This document shows, in pieces, positions 20,534 to 30,707 of a DNA stretch of 64,000 nucleotides. Below the pieces are notes generated by a model. That model was given only the letters and a program-made list of their open reading frames with translations. It had not been told where the DNA came from and made no database searches. The stretch covers positions 434,001 through 498,000 of the forward strand of contig OZ345376.1 in NCBI GenBank assembly GCA_977006965.1. The letters run 5' to 3'. This DNA comes from Phymatolithon calcareum (Eukaryota > Rhodophyta > Florideophyceae > Hapalidiales). The number at the start of each line of letters is the position of its first letter. Position 1 is the first letter of the stretch. Both the position numbers and the translations under genes were made by a program.

Positions 20534-23500
20534 ATGGAGCCCATCGGGTTTGGTCTTTCCATAGTTGCTGAAGCTCGGACTATCGCCAATAGCATCACGA
20601 CGCGCATCGCGAACATCCGCGATGGACCGGAAACGTTTCGCATCCTCACCGAAAAAGTCGATCGCCTGACAGGGCAGCTCGCGAGAGTGGAGGAATTGCT
20701 CCGGACGAGCCCCGGTACATTTCCGGATGAAGTTGCTACCGACGTCAAGGCTACTCTGGAGTCTGTGCGCGGGACTCTCGTTCGATGCAGGTCAACCGTG
20801 GAGAAGGTTTGCTTGAAGGCGTTCCCAGCGGCCGGCAGTAGCTCAAGAGCTAAGATGGAGTCGATGATCCGTCGAACGTTCCGTGCCAAAGGCATAAGCA
20901 GCGCGATGAATGATGTCCAAGCCCCTCTACGAGAGGCCTCTTCTCATCTCTTGACCCTGATTACAGCGCTCGCAACAGGACTTAAAATTCAAGATGTCGT
21001 CGTTCCAAAGCTCGAAGTGTATGGCGTATGTTACAACACACCGGCACTTCCCGATGGTACACACCTCAACTTTGAGGCAATGGATGCCGATGGGAAGCAC
21101 TGCACACCGGAGGGGATGCTGAAGGCATTTATTCTTGCCGCAGATTCATCATTCGCGGTCACCGCGGCGGCAGGAACTATTAGGCATGCACACGGGGTTG
21201 TTGGGATGGCAGGAGTGGGTAAAACGATTGCGCTGCAGGCGCTTGCGTTCGACGAAGATATTCGGACTCGTTTCCCCGACGGAATCCTGTACATTGCACT
21301 TGGTCAAGGGGCCTCTTCGTCGACGGCAATAGAAGCAATCACTAAAATCATGCGGCTAACAGGGGCGTCGGTGTCCGCCGTGGAGCGGTGCTCGTTGGTG
21401 AAAGATGCTGTGGACTATGCGGTAGCGTGGTTCAAGGGGAAGATCTGCCTCTTTCTTGTTGACGATGTGTGGCCCACAAGAAAGTGCAAGACTGGGTTGT
21501 TGCATGATCTTCGTCAGCTGTTAAGGTCATGTGCAGAGAGCCGAATGGCGATAACGACGAGAAATACATTGATTGCGGACGCCGCGGGGCAGATTGTGGA
21601 CTTTGCGCCGAGAGCACCACTCGGGACCGTGTCGATAAGAATATTTATGATGCATGCGGCACGAGATGGGACAAAATTAGCGCCTGAAGAGCCGACGGGT
21701 GAGCTGAGAAGGAGTATTGCGACAATCCTCAGGATTTGTGCAGGGTTGCCGATTGCATTGGCAGTGTGTGGAAGCACAGTGGCGTTGGTGGCAAAAGAAC
21801 AAGGTAGTTTTGAAGGTGGATGCGACGCATACGCTGTGCAGCTGGCGAGACAGAGAAGTGAAGTTGGGGAAGAAGAAGGCCCCGGAGGATCGAGCTTAAA
21901 CTCTGGAATGATGCTCAGTCTGAGAATGCTAGAAGCTGAATTTGTGCACCTGAAGTCAAGAAAAGCTGTAGATCTTGATTCTACCATCGCTGATCTATAT
22001 ACTAGCCTTTGCGTTCTGAGGTACCAGGCGCAGGTCCCAGTTTCCGTTCTAAGTGGCATGTGGAAGGTGGACAAAGATTTTGCATTGGAAATTGCACGGC
22101 TGCTGAACAAGATGAGTCTGTGCAAGCTCAGTTTTCGAGGACTTACAGAAAGTGTTGTGAAAGAAGGGAGTGTGATGCTTCATGATTTGCAGCTAGACTT
22201 TTGTAAGCGACAGGCGGAGGCGAAGAAGACAAGCTCGTTATGGCATGCGCGGATTCTGAGCGGATATATGGAAGAAGTGGCGAGGACGTGTAAGGGTTCA
22301 CTGTGGGATGAGAAAGGCGAATCGTTTGAGGATGTATTGCTGGCGTACACACCGAGGCCGTGGTGGTGCGTGGGGAACGACGGGTACATTCATCTGAATG
22401 TTGCGAGACACTTGGTGTGTGGAAATCTGGGTACGGAACTTGCGGCTCTTCTTTTGGATGCGCGATGGACGCATGTTCGATTTGAGATCGGTGGTATATT
22501 GTCACTGAAATCGGACTTTGAGTGTTTGGTAGCTCTTGGGGGAGACGTTTTTCCCCTGAGCGTGAGGCGGGAATTTGAGTTGATATGGAAAGGAATACAA
22601 GTGTCGTGGGGAAGAGTGTCGGAAGGAAAGCGATCGTTTCTGTTGCAAGTGTGCGGGCGCCTTTTTATTTTGCGGAGGGAGAGCTCAATTGTGAGACGCT
22701 ACTTGACGAGCGTGGAAGCGCACACATCAGTGCCGTACCTGATGCCTGTTACTCCGTTTTTCGCTGACCCGCGCAGCGCTCAGGTGATGGAGATTCCGGT
22801 GGGAGGTGATTGCCCGGCAGTTGCTTGCTCTCCGTGTGGTCGGTTTATTGCAGCAGGAGCAGGGAATGATGTTGTTGTTGCAGATGCGTCGACGGGCGAA
22901 GTATTGAAGCGCTTGAAAAGACACTCGGCACTTGTAAGGTGCGTGACATTTACCGGTGGATCAAAACGAATTGTGTCTGGGTCGGGGGACAATTCGGTCG
23001 TTGTCTGGGAATGGGAGACATCGGAGACGAAAAGTCATGTTCTCGAAGGGCACAGCGAGGGGGTAATGGATGTTGCTGTATGCAGTGACGGTTCGAAGAT
23101 ATTCTCGTGCTCTTGGGATGGCACGTTCCGGATTTGGGATGCCAACACAGGCAGGCAAATTGAAGAATTCCAACAGAAAAGCGAAGTTCTTTGTATCGCT
23201 GTTTCTAATGACGATCAATACGTTGCAATTGGACTGGGTGATGGAACGCTCAAAGTCGTGAACAGTGGCACCGGTCATACTGTCCTCGACGATTCGGACG
23301 CGCATGAAGATCGCATTTATTCCGTTGCGTTCAGTGCGAGGGACCAGCTGTTGGCGACTGGGTCAGCGGACGCAACATTTCGCGTATGGGACACTACAAC
23401 GTGGACGTGTGTCGGTGGACCCCTTAAAGGACACGGAGATGCTGTGACATGTGTGAGGTTCAGTCCAGTCGGGCAACTAATTGCGTCTGGATCGTGGGAC

Positions 23501-24514
23501 AATACTGTTTTGTTATGGGACATCCCCACTGGAAGAAAAATCTGGTCATCCTCAGATATGCGCAGCGATGTGAAAAGTGTTTCGTTTACTCCTGACGGGG
23601 AAAGAATTATTTCCGGGTCTTTCGATGGTAATGTTCGCATTTGGGACAGGCATGTGGAATCGGAAGCGAATGAACGAGAATATGGACATTGTGGAAGCGT
23701 ATGGAGCGTTGCGATAAGCGATGACGGGCTTCGAGTTGCGTCTGGGTCGTCTGATGGAACAGTACGATTGTGGGACTCGCGTACCGGCAATCCGGTTGGT
23801 CGCCCAATGGAAGGCCACACCGATGACGTGTTTTGCGTTTCGTTCAGTCATGATGGGCGACATTTGGTGTCCGGTTCGTGGGACAAAACAGTACGCCTCT
23901 GGGACGCAGAGACGTCAAATCAGATTGGAGCTCCTCTTGTAGGATACTCTGGATCGGTGAGATGTGTGTCGTTCAGCTCGGACGGCCTGCGGTTTCTGTC
24001 GGGATCGGATGACCGAACTATTCGCATGTGGTACGCCAAATCGGGGGCTCCGATTGGAAATGCACTGCTGGGGCATAGAGTAACAGTTGTTGCGGTCTCT
24101 GAGAGCGATGACGGATCACACGTCGTGTCCCGAGACTTCGATGGCAGAGTCACTATTTGGAATCGCTTGAACCAAACTATCGTTTTCCAATCGGCAGAAT
24201 GTAGCGATTCTGAACGCGAATCGGCGATGGAACATGAGAGCGACACAAGTCACGAAATGACGCACGAGGAGGCAGAAAATATCATTCGTAGTTGTGGACA
24301 AGAGACACCGCGCCTTTGGCCCGATTCATTTCCTCCATATACGGCAGAGCTGTACTGTCGAGGTTCCACTGTGTTTTCGAATGTACCAATTGAAGACACG
24401 GTTCTGGGGACTCTGCCGCCTCTTGTTCGCTCGTGGAGGTACAATGAAACGAAAAGGTTGTTTGCCGCAGGACTGCAAAGTGATGCAGTAGCAATATGTA
24501 TTTTACAAATGTGA
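20534..24514 (+). CDS. NLR-type STAND protein: HeLo-like helical domain, NB-ARC, WD40 propeller
   Basis: A 1326-residue cytosolic switch protein without introns. Residues 1-150 form an amphipathic helical region opening MEPIGFGLSIVAEA. This resembles HeLo-like or RPW8-like bundles (inference). The NB-ARC domain has Walker A GMAGVGKT (224-231), Walker B LFLVDDVW (306-313), sensor MAITTRN (338-344), GLPIAL (404-409) and an MHD-like LHDL (549-552). A helical linker follows to about 750, then some eleven WD40 repeats to about residue 1230, several ending in VRLWD or VRIWD, and an acidic tail. The layout is that of APAF1-like and fungal or algal NLRs: the propeller senses a ligand, the NB-ARC oligomerises on nucleotide exchange, and the N-terminus signals, often by cell death. 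The start is the ATG in GACATGGAG. TAAATAAA six bases after the stop may serve as poly(A) signal. All key nucleotide-binding residues are present. Confidence 0.9.
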   Translation: MEPIGFGLSIVAEARTIANSITTRIANIRDGPETFRILTEKVDRLTGQLARVEELLRTSPGTFPDEVATDVKATLESVRGTLVRCRSTVEKVCLKAFPAAGSSSRAKMESMIRRTFRAKGISSAMNDVQAPLREASSHLLTLITALATGLKIQDVVVPKLEVYGVCYNTPALPDGTHLNFEAMDADGKHCTPEGMLKAFILAADSSFAVTAAAGTIRHAHGVVGMAGVGKTIALQALAFDEDIRTRFPDGILYIALGQGASSSTAIEAITKIMRLTGASVSAVERCSLVKDAVDYAVAWFKGKICLFLVDDVWPTRKCKTGLLHDLRQLLRSCAESRMAITTRNTLIADAAGQIVDFAPRAPLGTVSIRIFMMHAARDGTKLAPEEPTGELRRSIATILRICAGLPIALAVCGSTVALVAKEQGSFEGGCDAYAVQLARQRSEVGEEEGPGGSSLNSGMMLSLRMLEAEFVHLKSRKAVDLDSTIADLYTSLCVLRYQAQVPVSVLSGMWKVDKDFALEIARLLNKMSLCKLSFRGLTESVVKEGSVMLHDLQLDFCKRQAEAKKTSSLWHARILSGYMEEVARTCKGSLWDEKGESFEDVLLAYTPRPWWCVGNDGYIHLNVARHLVCGNLGTELAALLLDARWTHVRFEIGGILSLKSDFECLVALGGDVFPLSVRREFELIWKGIQVSWGRVSEGKRSFLLQVCGRLFILRRESSIVRRYLTSVEAHTSVPYLMPVTPFFADPRSAQVMEIPVGGDCPAVACSPCGRFIAAGAGNDVVVADASTGEVLKRLKRHSALVRCVTFTGGSKRIVSGSGDNSVVVWEWETSETKSHVLEGHSEGVMDVAVCSDGSKIFSCSWDGTFRIWDANTGRQIEEFQQKSEVLCIAVSNDDQYVAIGLGDGTLKVVNSGTGHTVLDDSDAHEDRIYSVAFSARDQLLATGSADATFRVWDTTTWTCVGGPLKGHGDAVTCVRFSPVGQLIASGSWDNTVLLWDIPTGRKIWSSSDMRSDVKSVSFTPDGERIISGSFDGNVRIWDRHVESEANEREYGHCGSVWSVAISDDGLRVASGSSDGTVRLWDSRTGNPVGRPMEGHTDDVFCVSFSHDGRHLVSGSWDKTVRLWDAETSNQIGAPLVGYSGSVRCVSFSSDGLRFLSGSDDRTIRMWYAKSGAPIGNALLGHRVTVVAVSESDDGSHVVSRDFDGRVTIWNRLNQTIVFQSAECSDSERESAMEHESDTSHEMTHEEAENIIRSCGQETPRLWPDSFPPYTAELYCRGSTVFSNVPIEDTVLGTLPPLVRSWRYNETKRLFAAGLQSDAVAICILQM

Positions 24515-25189
24515 GACCCATAAATAAATTCTGAACGACCGCTGTCTTCCGGGGACTGTAAACGCAACAACTCTGTTTCCTCATTTTAATGTATACTGAA
24601 AAGCTCAAACGGTCTTCTTTTTGATCGCCAAACTTAGAGGAAGCGTAAGCATTCGTGTTTCAGTGCAGCGATCCACGCTGCCTCACGCGCTGAGAAACTT
24701 CCATGTGAGTATTACGCCCTATTGTTGACTCTCTTGTGCCGCGTTCATTATAATATTATGGTGAAGATGTTTCGTCTGTTCAAGAAGGAATGTAGCGCAA
24801 AACTATGATGATGCGCCTCGTCGCCATTCTATTTCCCAAGCCCTGTAGTTCTCCTAGCATATCGGAGGTGATGAATCAATAGGTGATATACGAGGAGATA
24901 GTAAGTACACTATTCGCCGCACCCACAGTGTGGATTCAATATGCCTATGATACATAGTAGGGGAGGTAGCAGTGCTCTTGGTCTGCGCGGACTTCCAGTT
25001 CGTAAGTAAGCAGCATTTCCGCATATAAAATAAAGGAGAACACTAGACGAAATAGGTATGGTCATCTCTATAATCGAAATGTCGCCACAGCCTCCAGTCG
25101 AATGGTATCGATACGTTCATCTAATCTGAAGCGGAACAAGGGTGGTCATTCGCACTGTAAACCATTTGGGGAATTGTCGATGTGAGCTT
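24515..25189. other. Spacer, nothing recognised
   Basis: AT-rich sequence without coding character between the receptor gene and the GC-rich RING locus. Confidence 0.45.
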
Positions 25190-26702
25190 TCGATTCAGCA
25201 GTTCGACGCTTGCCCGGCCGACGAGGAGCGCTTCCAGCCGGACGACGACCTCATCGCGCTCGAGTGCGGGCACGCGCTGCACACTAATTGCGCGCTCTCT
25301 GGGTGCGGGTGTGATGGGGGCAGCACCGGCGCCGCCATGGCTGGTGCGGCGGATGAGTTACTCCCCGTGCTCGCGGAGCGGATGCCATGCGGTGGCGCTG
25401 CGCGGAGCTTGCCGCGCTGGCGAGGGAGAAGACGAGGATCAGAGCGCTCGATGCGACTGGCGATGCACGCGGCGCGCTCGCGGTTGAGGTGCGCGCGTTG
25501 GTCAGACTAAGGCGTGCGGCGCTTGCCGGCGCGACGGCGTGGAGTGCGCCGTCGAGGTTTGTCATGGACCCTGACAGGAGGAGGTCGATGCCGGATCAGC
25601 GGTCGTACTCGTTCCGGGGCGACGAGGAGCGCTTTCAGCCGGACGATGACCTCATCGCGCTCGAGTGCGGGCACGCGCTTCACGCCAACTGCGCGCACCG
25701 CGGGTGCGGGTGCGACGGCGGGGACACCGGCGCTGCCATGGCTGGTGCGGCTGATAATTACTCCCCGTGCTCGCGGAGCGAGATGCCATGCGGTGGAAGT
25801 GTGCGAAGCTTGCTGCGCTAGCGAGGGAGAAGACGACGATCAGAGCGCTCGATGCGACGGGCGATGGCGGAATGGGCTGCGGTCGAGGTGCGCGCGTTGA
25901 TCAGACTAAGGCGTGCGGCATTTGCGAGCGCGACGGCGTGGAGTGCGCAGTCAAGGTTTGTCACGGACCCTGACAGGAGGTGGTCGATGCCGGATCAGCG
26001 GTCGTACTCGTTCCACGGCGCCGCGCAGCCGCAGAATGTGCTGCACTCGTGGTCGGGGAGGCGCGTCGGGGCTGATGGGGGTGCGTTAAGAAGGGGGACA
26101 TCGTTTGCGAGGCTGCCGAGACCATTTCGAGGATTGCCAAGGACGGCGTCGCCGAGTCCGTCGGGTGTACCTCGCGTTTCCAGCACGCTGTCGGAGCCCA
26201 CAAGAGATGGTACCGTTCGGGGGGCGAGCAATTGGGCGCGTCGTGTCACACGTGTTAGAGATGGGGATTTGCTTGTCGCTGAAGCGCCTGTGCGGGCACA
26301 CAGTGATTGTGCCGCCAAGGTCTCCGTTCTCCATGTTCCTCACGCCGAATGTGCCCGCCGTGCTGCGCGTGTCGACGGCGCTGCAGCCGGGCCGGGCGGG
26401 ACGAAGAGGACGAGGGATCACGGGGCGGCGACGGGGGAGGGGAGCGGGATGGTGCGCGTGGAGAGCGTTGGGGAGATTGCTGTTGATAAGAGTTTGGCGG
26501 TGAAGTGTGAGCATGGGGTTGATGTTTGTATGGTTAATTTGGAGGAGTTTAAGCAGGGGGATGTGCTTGTAGGGTTGCCGTGTATGCATTCGTTCCATCG
26601 AGAATGTGTCTTGCCTTACCTTTGACAGCAGGGGCGTCTATTGACCGCACGCCATTGGATAAGAGGCAGATTGATTTGCTGCCGGTTTGGGAGAAAAAGT
26701 GA
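25190..26702 (+). pseudogene. Rearranged RING-H2 finger locus
   Basis: A strongly GC-rich stretch unlike its neighbours. A block of about 400 bp (25219-25619) is repeated in tandem (25620 to about 26015). Both copies encode the second half of a RING finger (DLIALECGHALHxNC). The CxxC half (CGxC...VECAVxVCHGP) lies in another frame, because the repeat length is not a multiple of three. The last part, a 257-codon frame (25852-26625), ends with a further RING-like stretch (FKQGDVLVGLPCMHSFHREC) that lacks the second Cys of the first pair and stops before the last CxxC. A +1 shift would continue coding to a stop at 26700-26702. RING proteins act as ubiquitin ligases. With these frame breaks I regard the locus as a decayed or unstable ligase gene, though introns could explain some breaks. 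Confidence 0.55.
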
Positions 26703-27058
26703 GGCTTATTCATGATGGGAATAGAGGATGTTGTGGGAGTTGCCAAAGGAGTATTCTGGGCCCTGTGCAGGATGGCTTATTGTGTTTCACATACGAAGCT
26801 TCGCGGGAGGGCGAAGGTGGATTGTTGGCTTGTAACGATATTGGGATTAAATCGGGGCAGTTTCTTCAGAGACTGTTCGCGCATTGGTGAGAGGGCGCGA
26901 ATGTTTTTATTGTTTGCGGGTAGTAGCTGATTGAAATGTTGCTCGGTTGCCTAAATCTGCTTCGAGGTCATCTGCAGTGGGTGCGTTTCCTAGATATTTA
27001 CCAAACAGCTGCTTTTGCAAATAGTGAGGCGACAAATCCTAGGGAAAATAGTACAGTT

Positions 27059-27108
27059 GAACCAGACCCCGATCCAACACATAAATGCGTTGGATCGGGG
27101 TCTGGTTC
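27059..27108. repeat. Perfect 20-bp stem hairpin
   Basis: Arms 27059-27078 and 27089-27108 are exact inverted copies (GAACCAGACCCCGATCCAAC) around a 10-nt loop. They are followed at once by the palindrome ATCCAAATTTGGAT (27109-27122). No gene overlaps it. Confidence 0.9.
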
Positions 27109-27357
27109 ATCCAAATTTGGATTCGAAGATATATCTCTGCGACGCACCAGTGGATGTGTTGCAGAGAAACACCTGCGAATCAAGCGTCCCTCTTCCAAAA
27201 GGAACAAAAACTTTTCATTTTGTATGCAATTGCTTCATAGGGAAAGCCTAGCAATCTCCCACATCAACTCCACATTTCTTGAGCGATTCCTCTGGATCGT
27301 TTTGTGACACACGACGCCAATAACTGCACCAACAGGAACGACGTCGTGTATACTCAG

Positions 27358-27430
27358 TTCAAATTGCACACTCTGTCAAGTTTGGGAAACCCTTTGCGAT
27401 GGACTTATCCTTGTGCTCGAAATTGATACA
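27358..27430 (-). pseudogene. Fragment of a paralogue of the Cys-rich secreted protein
   Basis: The minus strand reads KSIAKGFPNLTECAI followed by a stop. The intact gene at 28141-28686 has ISIAKCFPNLKECAMC at residues 85-100. DNA similarity covers about 70 bp (for example CACACTCT.TCAAG.TT.GGGAAAC). It is a decayed piece of a duplicated gene 1 kb away. Confidence 0.6.
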
Positions 27431-28140
27431 CAAGTCTTGATCTCACGTCAAATGTAAATCGCTGCTCTTAGTACACACATTTTGAACGTTCCCGCATTGC
27501 TATTATCGCCGACGCTGGCGGCCTGATTGGCGCACAACGAGCGACGGGTACCAGAATCAGCACTGCACAAGATAGCGAAATAGTGGCGTCATCGTGATAT
27601 GAAGAACAACTCTTACCTGCCTTGAAAGATGTTCTCATCTGCCGAAAACAGAGGCGGATTATTTGAAACCCAGAGGGTGTTTTGTTTTTGCCGATCACTG
27701 AAATGCGTTTAAATTGTAGCTCTCCAGCCTACATGAAAAGCGATATAATGTTACTTCTTGCTCCAATTCCTGAATAAATCATAGGGAGCTGAAAGGTACA
27801 TGTCATTCTAAGATATGTCGATGTAAGAGACAGGTTTCATTCGCAGAATGTACAATTTTGTGCCCCACGAGCGTCTCTTGTGGGAATGTGCAATGCATTT
27901 GGCGTTCTTTTCCATAAGCAAATTGTGCAAGTAAAAAGAAATTTGCAAAGAACCAAGGAGGTGAGCATGGAGAGCATGCCGATCTACCACAAATATCTTT
28001 AAATAAACAATTTAGGTTGCCGATCAAGTGGCCTACCGTCCACATTAATGAGCAATACACCAAATACGCAGCTCGTTCTCAAGGTCACGAATCATCGCCA
28101 TTATCGTAATGATTATCAAATTGGCTGCTCGCAACTCATC

Positions 28141-28686
28141 CTAGTGATAATAGTTGTAGCTGTGATAGTACTCGCTCGGTCCATATCCTCCAAACGAACC
28201 GCCGTAGTATCCATCGCTAAAATGATACTCCACTTTTCCGGTCTCATAGCCATACGGATCCCCGTGCTCAAATATATGGTCTGAGACCCCAGTGCTCACG
28301 CCACAATCCTTCAGAGATTTGTTTGGATGCTCGAGCGACACGCAGTGCGAATAGCTGCACTTACCCGAACGGCATTGTGCGTCTTTCGTGCACATGGCAC
28401 ACTCTTTCAAGTTGGGGAAACATTTCGCGATAGAGATCTTCTTGAGCTCCCCGGTCTTGATGCACTGCGACTGGTAACATTCAAGATCGGAGCCGCAGTC
28501 TGTCGTGGTGGAGCACTTAGAGCATTCGATGGGAACGGCAATCTCAGAAGTTGTGGGCGGTGTCGCAGGGTCGATACGGGCGACCGGAGTCTTCATATGT
28601 TCCTGGCCCAGGACTGGAATTCCATGCGGGGTCGGGAGTGGCACAAGTGCCGCGGTGACAAGCACAAAGAAAAGGAGAGCCCCCAT
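28141..28686 (-). CDS. Secreted cysteine-rich protein with Tyr/Gly/His tail
   Basis: A 181-residue protein of unknown function. I start at the ATG at 28686 because it opens a clear signal peptide (MGALLFFVLVTAALV); the longer frame upstream has no such property. The mature part has twelve cysteines. Ten form two tandem modules, C-x2-C-x5-C-x5-C-x4-C and C-x2-C-x5-C-x4-C-x4-C, probably disulfide-bonded. The last 45 residues are rich in Tyr, Gly and His, as in adhesive or wall-linked proteins that cross-link through tyrosine. A promoter motif shared with other secreted genes here lies 93 nt upstream. It is divergent from the repeat protein gene at 29364. A cell-wall or extracellular role is inference. 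Confidence 0.75.
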   Translation of the reverse strand: MGALLFFVLVTAALVPLPTPHGIPVLGQEHMKTPVARIDPATPPTTSEIAVPIECSKCSTTTDCGSDLECYQSQCIKTGELKKISIAKCFPNLKECAMCTKDAQCRSGKCSYSHCVSLEHPNKSLKDCGVSTGVSDHIFEHGDPYGYETGKVEYHFSDGYYGGSFGGYGPSEYYHSYNYYH

Positions 28687-28778
28687 GACTGTATGGAAAT
28701 CCAGGAGAACGAAATTGTCTTCGAGACGTTGGCTTAGGTATTTCCTTGGCAACGATCGGCTGCAGTAGAGTAACCGGC

Positions 28779-28794
28779 GTTTAAGTAGTGTTTT
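28779..28794 (-). promoter_or_regulatory. Shared upstream motif (copy 1)
   Basis: AAAACACTACTTAAAC on the minus strand, 15 of 16 identical to the version before the histidine-rich genes, 93 nt upstream of the start at 28686. CTTAA could act as a TATA-like core element. Confidence 0.6.
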
Positions 28795-28800
28795 CCGCAC

Positions 28801-29271
28801 GGTATGAAGGAGCTATAGTCTCTATTGCCCTCATCTTGTAGAAAAGATCCTTGAATTTAATGTGATCTCCAGAAACATCATTGGTACTGGGAGCACACGA
28901 ATTTATCTGTTGGGATAATGGGGCTGCAAATTCTTGGAAAATGCTTCTATTTCTTGGAGAAGTGGTGCGCAGAAGAGAGCAGAGTCGATCTTGATCTCCT
29001 TTTCAGTAACCCTTGTGAACCTTGTGAACCTTTAAGAATTTACACCCTGGCTTAAAATGGGCTTCAATTCAAAGTACCATCTACTCTGCTACTGAACCAG
29101 GGCGATCAAAATTTAGGCATGCCCTAGAAAATTGATCACCGTTCGCCACGAAAGCGGATTGTTGTGTAGCCCGTCAGCTTGGCTATGGCTGATTGCTCCT
29201 GTGCCCGCCTGTGTATTTGGAACAATGATTGGCGCCTACCCGGTGGAGTTTCTCAGACACTTCGGTCGCCG
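28801..29271. other. Divergent spacer between two secreted-protein genes
   Basis: No gene visible. It separates two genes read in opposite directions that carry the same upstream motif, so it may hold common control sites. Confidence 0.45.
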
Positions 29272-29287
29272 AAAACAGTACTTAAGC
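29272..29287 (+). promoter_or_regulatory. Shared upstream motif (copy 2)
   Basis: AAAACAGTACTTAAGC, 15 of 16 identical to the consensus, 76 nt before the start of the repeat protein gene. Confidence 0.6.
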
Positions 29288-29363
29288 CCCCGCCACCACC
29301 ATCCGCGAATCTTCCATACCAGAATACACTAGCGCAAACACCTCACCTACTCGGAAACTCACA

Positions 29364-30707
29364 ATGACTACTCGCACCTTCAAAACGCTCACGGTCGCTC
29401 TTCAGTGGAGTACGGTACTGCTTATCTTGACGTCCTGCACCGCAGCTCCCGTGCCCGTCCACTTCAGCGACTATTCTGCACGAAGCTTCACCGGGCTCCT
29501 CGAAGACTTGCAGGCCAATATCCTTTACGGAAGCAATGGAGACAACTTTGAAATTGATCATTCCATCTACAACAATGATGTTGATTCTTCGACCCCCGGC
29601 TTAAGAGCTCAGTCGGTCTCTTATTCCGATCTCACGCACGACTTTGGACATAGCGTTCGTCAGCTAGACACCCATGCTGTTTCGGGCATAACTTATGATC
29701 AAAGTGAGATCAAGGACGGGTATCTCAAATCTGTTTCTACTGGAGATCTCTCCAACCAGGCCGCTCAGCCTCATCCACATGTCAGCGCAGGGCAAGAGGA
29801 AATCCATGCATCTACCTCACACACTGGCAACACTGAGCCGTCGGAGACAAGCAACGAGAAAGCTGACGTTGAGGCCTCTCCTCAAGATCATTGGCACACC
29901 TTCATCAACGGATTACACTATGTAACCCCCGGTATCGCTCAGGCGGCGGAGGACGCGAGCAGCGCTCAAGGAACTACTCCGACAAAGCCAGAGTCAGTTC
30001 CTGCGTCTGCTTCTCTTCCTGGCAACCATGCTGTGCTCACCCCACCCAATGAGGAGCACGGAATTGAGAGTGCTTCTGCAACAGAACAATTCCATTCAAC
30101 GCAGCATGCTTCGTACACTCCTCCGGAGACTCATCCGACAACTAATATTCATCCCGAGCTCCAAACTCCTCCCAAGTTAGAGCACGGAATTGAGACTGCC
30201 CCCGCTGCAGCTCAAACTGCTCCGGACACTGTTCCGGAAACTCATCCGACAACTATTACTCATCCAGAGCTCCAGACCCCACTCAAAGCGGAGCACGGAA
30301 TTGAGACTGCTCCCGCAGCTGAGCAATTCCATCCAACCCAGCCTGCTTCGCACTCTGTTCCGGATACGCATACTACAATCAATAATCTTCCCGATCTCCA
30401 AACCCCACTCAAAGTGGAGCACGGAATTGACACTGCTCCCACAGCTGAGCAATTCAATCCAACTCAGCCTGCTTCGCACTCGGTTCCGGAGACTCATACG
30501 ACTATTAACAATACTCCCGATGTCCACCATGTCACTGAGGAACAGCCAGTTCATCCTGACCATCCAGTTGCACCTGCCGCAGCTGTGCCCCAAATCCACC
30601 CTAACCCTGCAGCCCAAGCTACCCCTCCGAATGACGTAATCATCGATGATGAACCGGAAGGGGATCATTGCAGGATAAATACTCATGGTGTTAGAACTTG
30701 TGACTAG
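29364..30707 (+). CDS. Secreted Pro/Thr/His-rich repeat protein
   Basis: 447 residues. A signal peptide (residues 1 to about 28, hydrophobic VALQWSTVLLILTS, cleavage near TAAPV) is followed by a 170-residue unique part, then about four tandem units of 42-46 residues (nt 30040-30530). Each unit contains LQTP, EHGIETAP and THTT/THPTT motifs. Units three and four are nearly identical, so the array is young. Such Thr/Pro-rich repeats are typical of O-glycosylated extracellular matrix or cell-wall proteins. The first residues after the signal peptide (APV, then H, then FxGL) echo those of the histidine-rich proteins at 37.8, 50.2 and 59.5 kb, so they may form one family. Two cysteines lie near the very end. 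No enzymatic domain is visible. Confidence 0.75.
   Translation: MTTRTFKTLTVALQWSTVLLILTSCTAAPVPVHFSDYSARSFTGLLEDLQANILYGSNGDNFEIDHSIYNNDVDSSTPGLRAQSVSYSDLTHDFGHSVRQLDTHAVSGITYDQSEIKDGYLKSVSTGDLSNQAAQPHPHVSAGQEEIHASTSHTGNTEPSETSNEKADVEASPQDHWHTFINGLHYVTPGIAQAAEDASSAQGTTPTKPESVPASASLPGNHAVLTPPNEEHGIESASATEQFHSTQHASYTPPETHPTTNIHPELQTPPKLEHGIETAPAAAQTAPDTVPETHPTTITHPELQTPLKAEHGIETAPAAEQFHPTQPASHSVPDTHTTINNLPDLQTPLKVEHGIDTAPTAEQFNPTQPASHSVPETHTTINNTPDVHHVTEEQPVHPDHPVAPAAAVPQIHPNPAAQATPPNDVIIDDEPEGDHCRINTHGVRTCD

Larger units (their letters stand above)
26703..28140. other. Spacer with a hairpin and a gene relic
   Basis: No intact gene seen. It contains the perfect hairpin at 27059-27108 and the degraded secreted-protein fragment near 27358-27430, listed separately. 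Confidence 0.45.

Noticed and set aside
30177-30686. 169-codon minus-strand frame opposite the repeat protein gene
   Set aside because: It mirrors the tandem repeats; no independent protein signal, and the plus-strand gene has a signal peptide and full-length frame.
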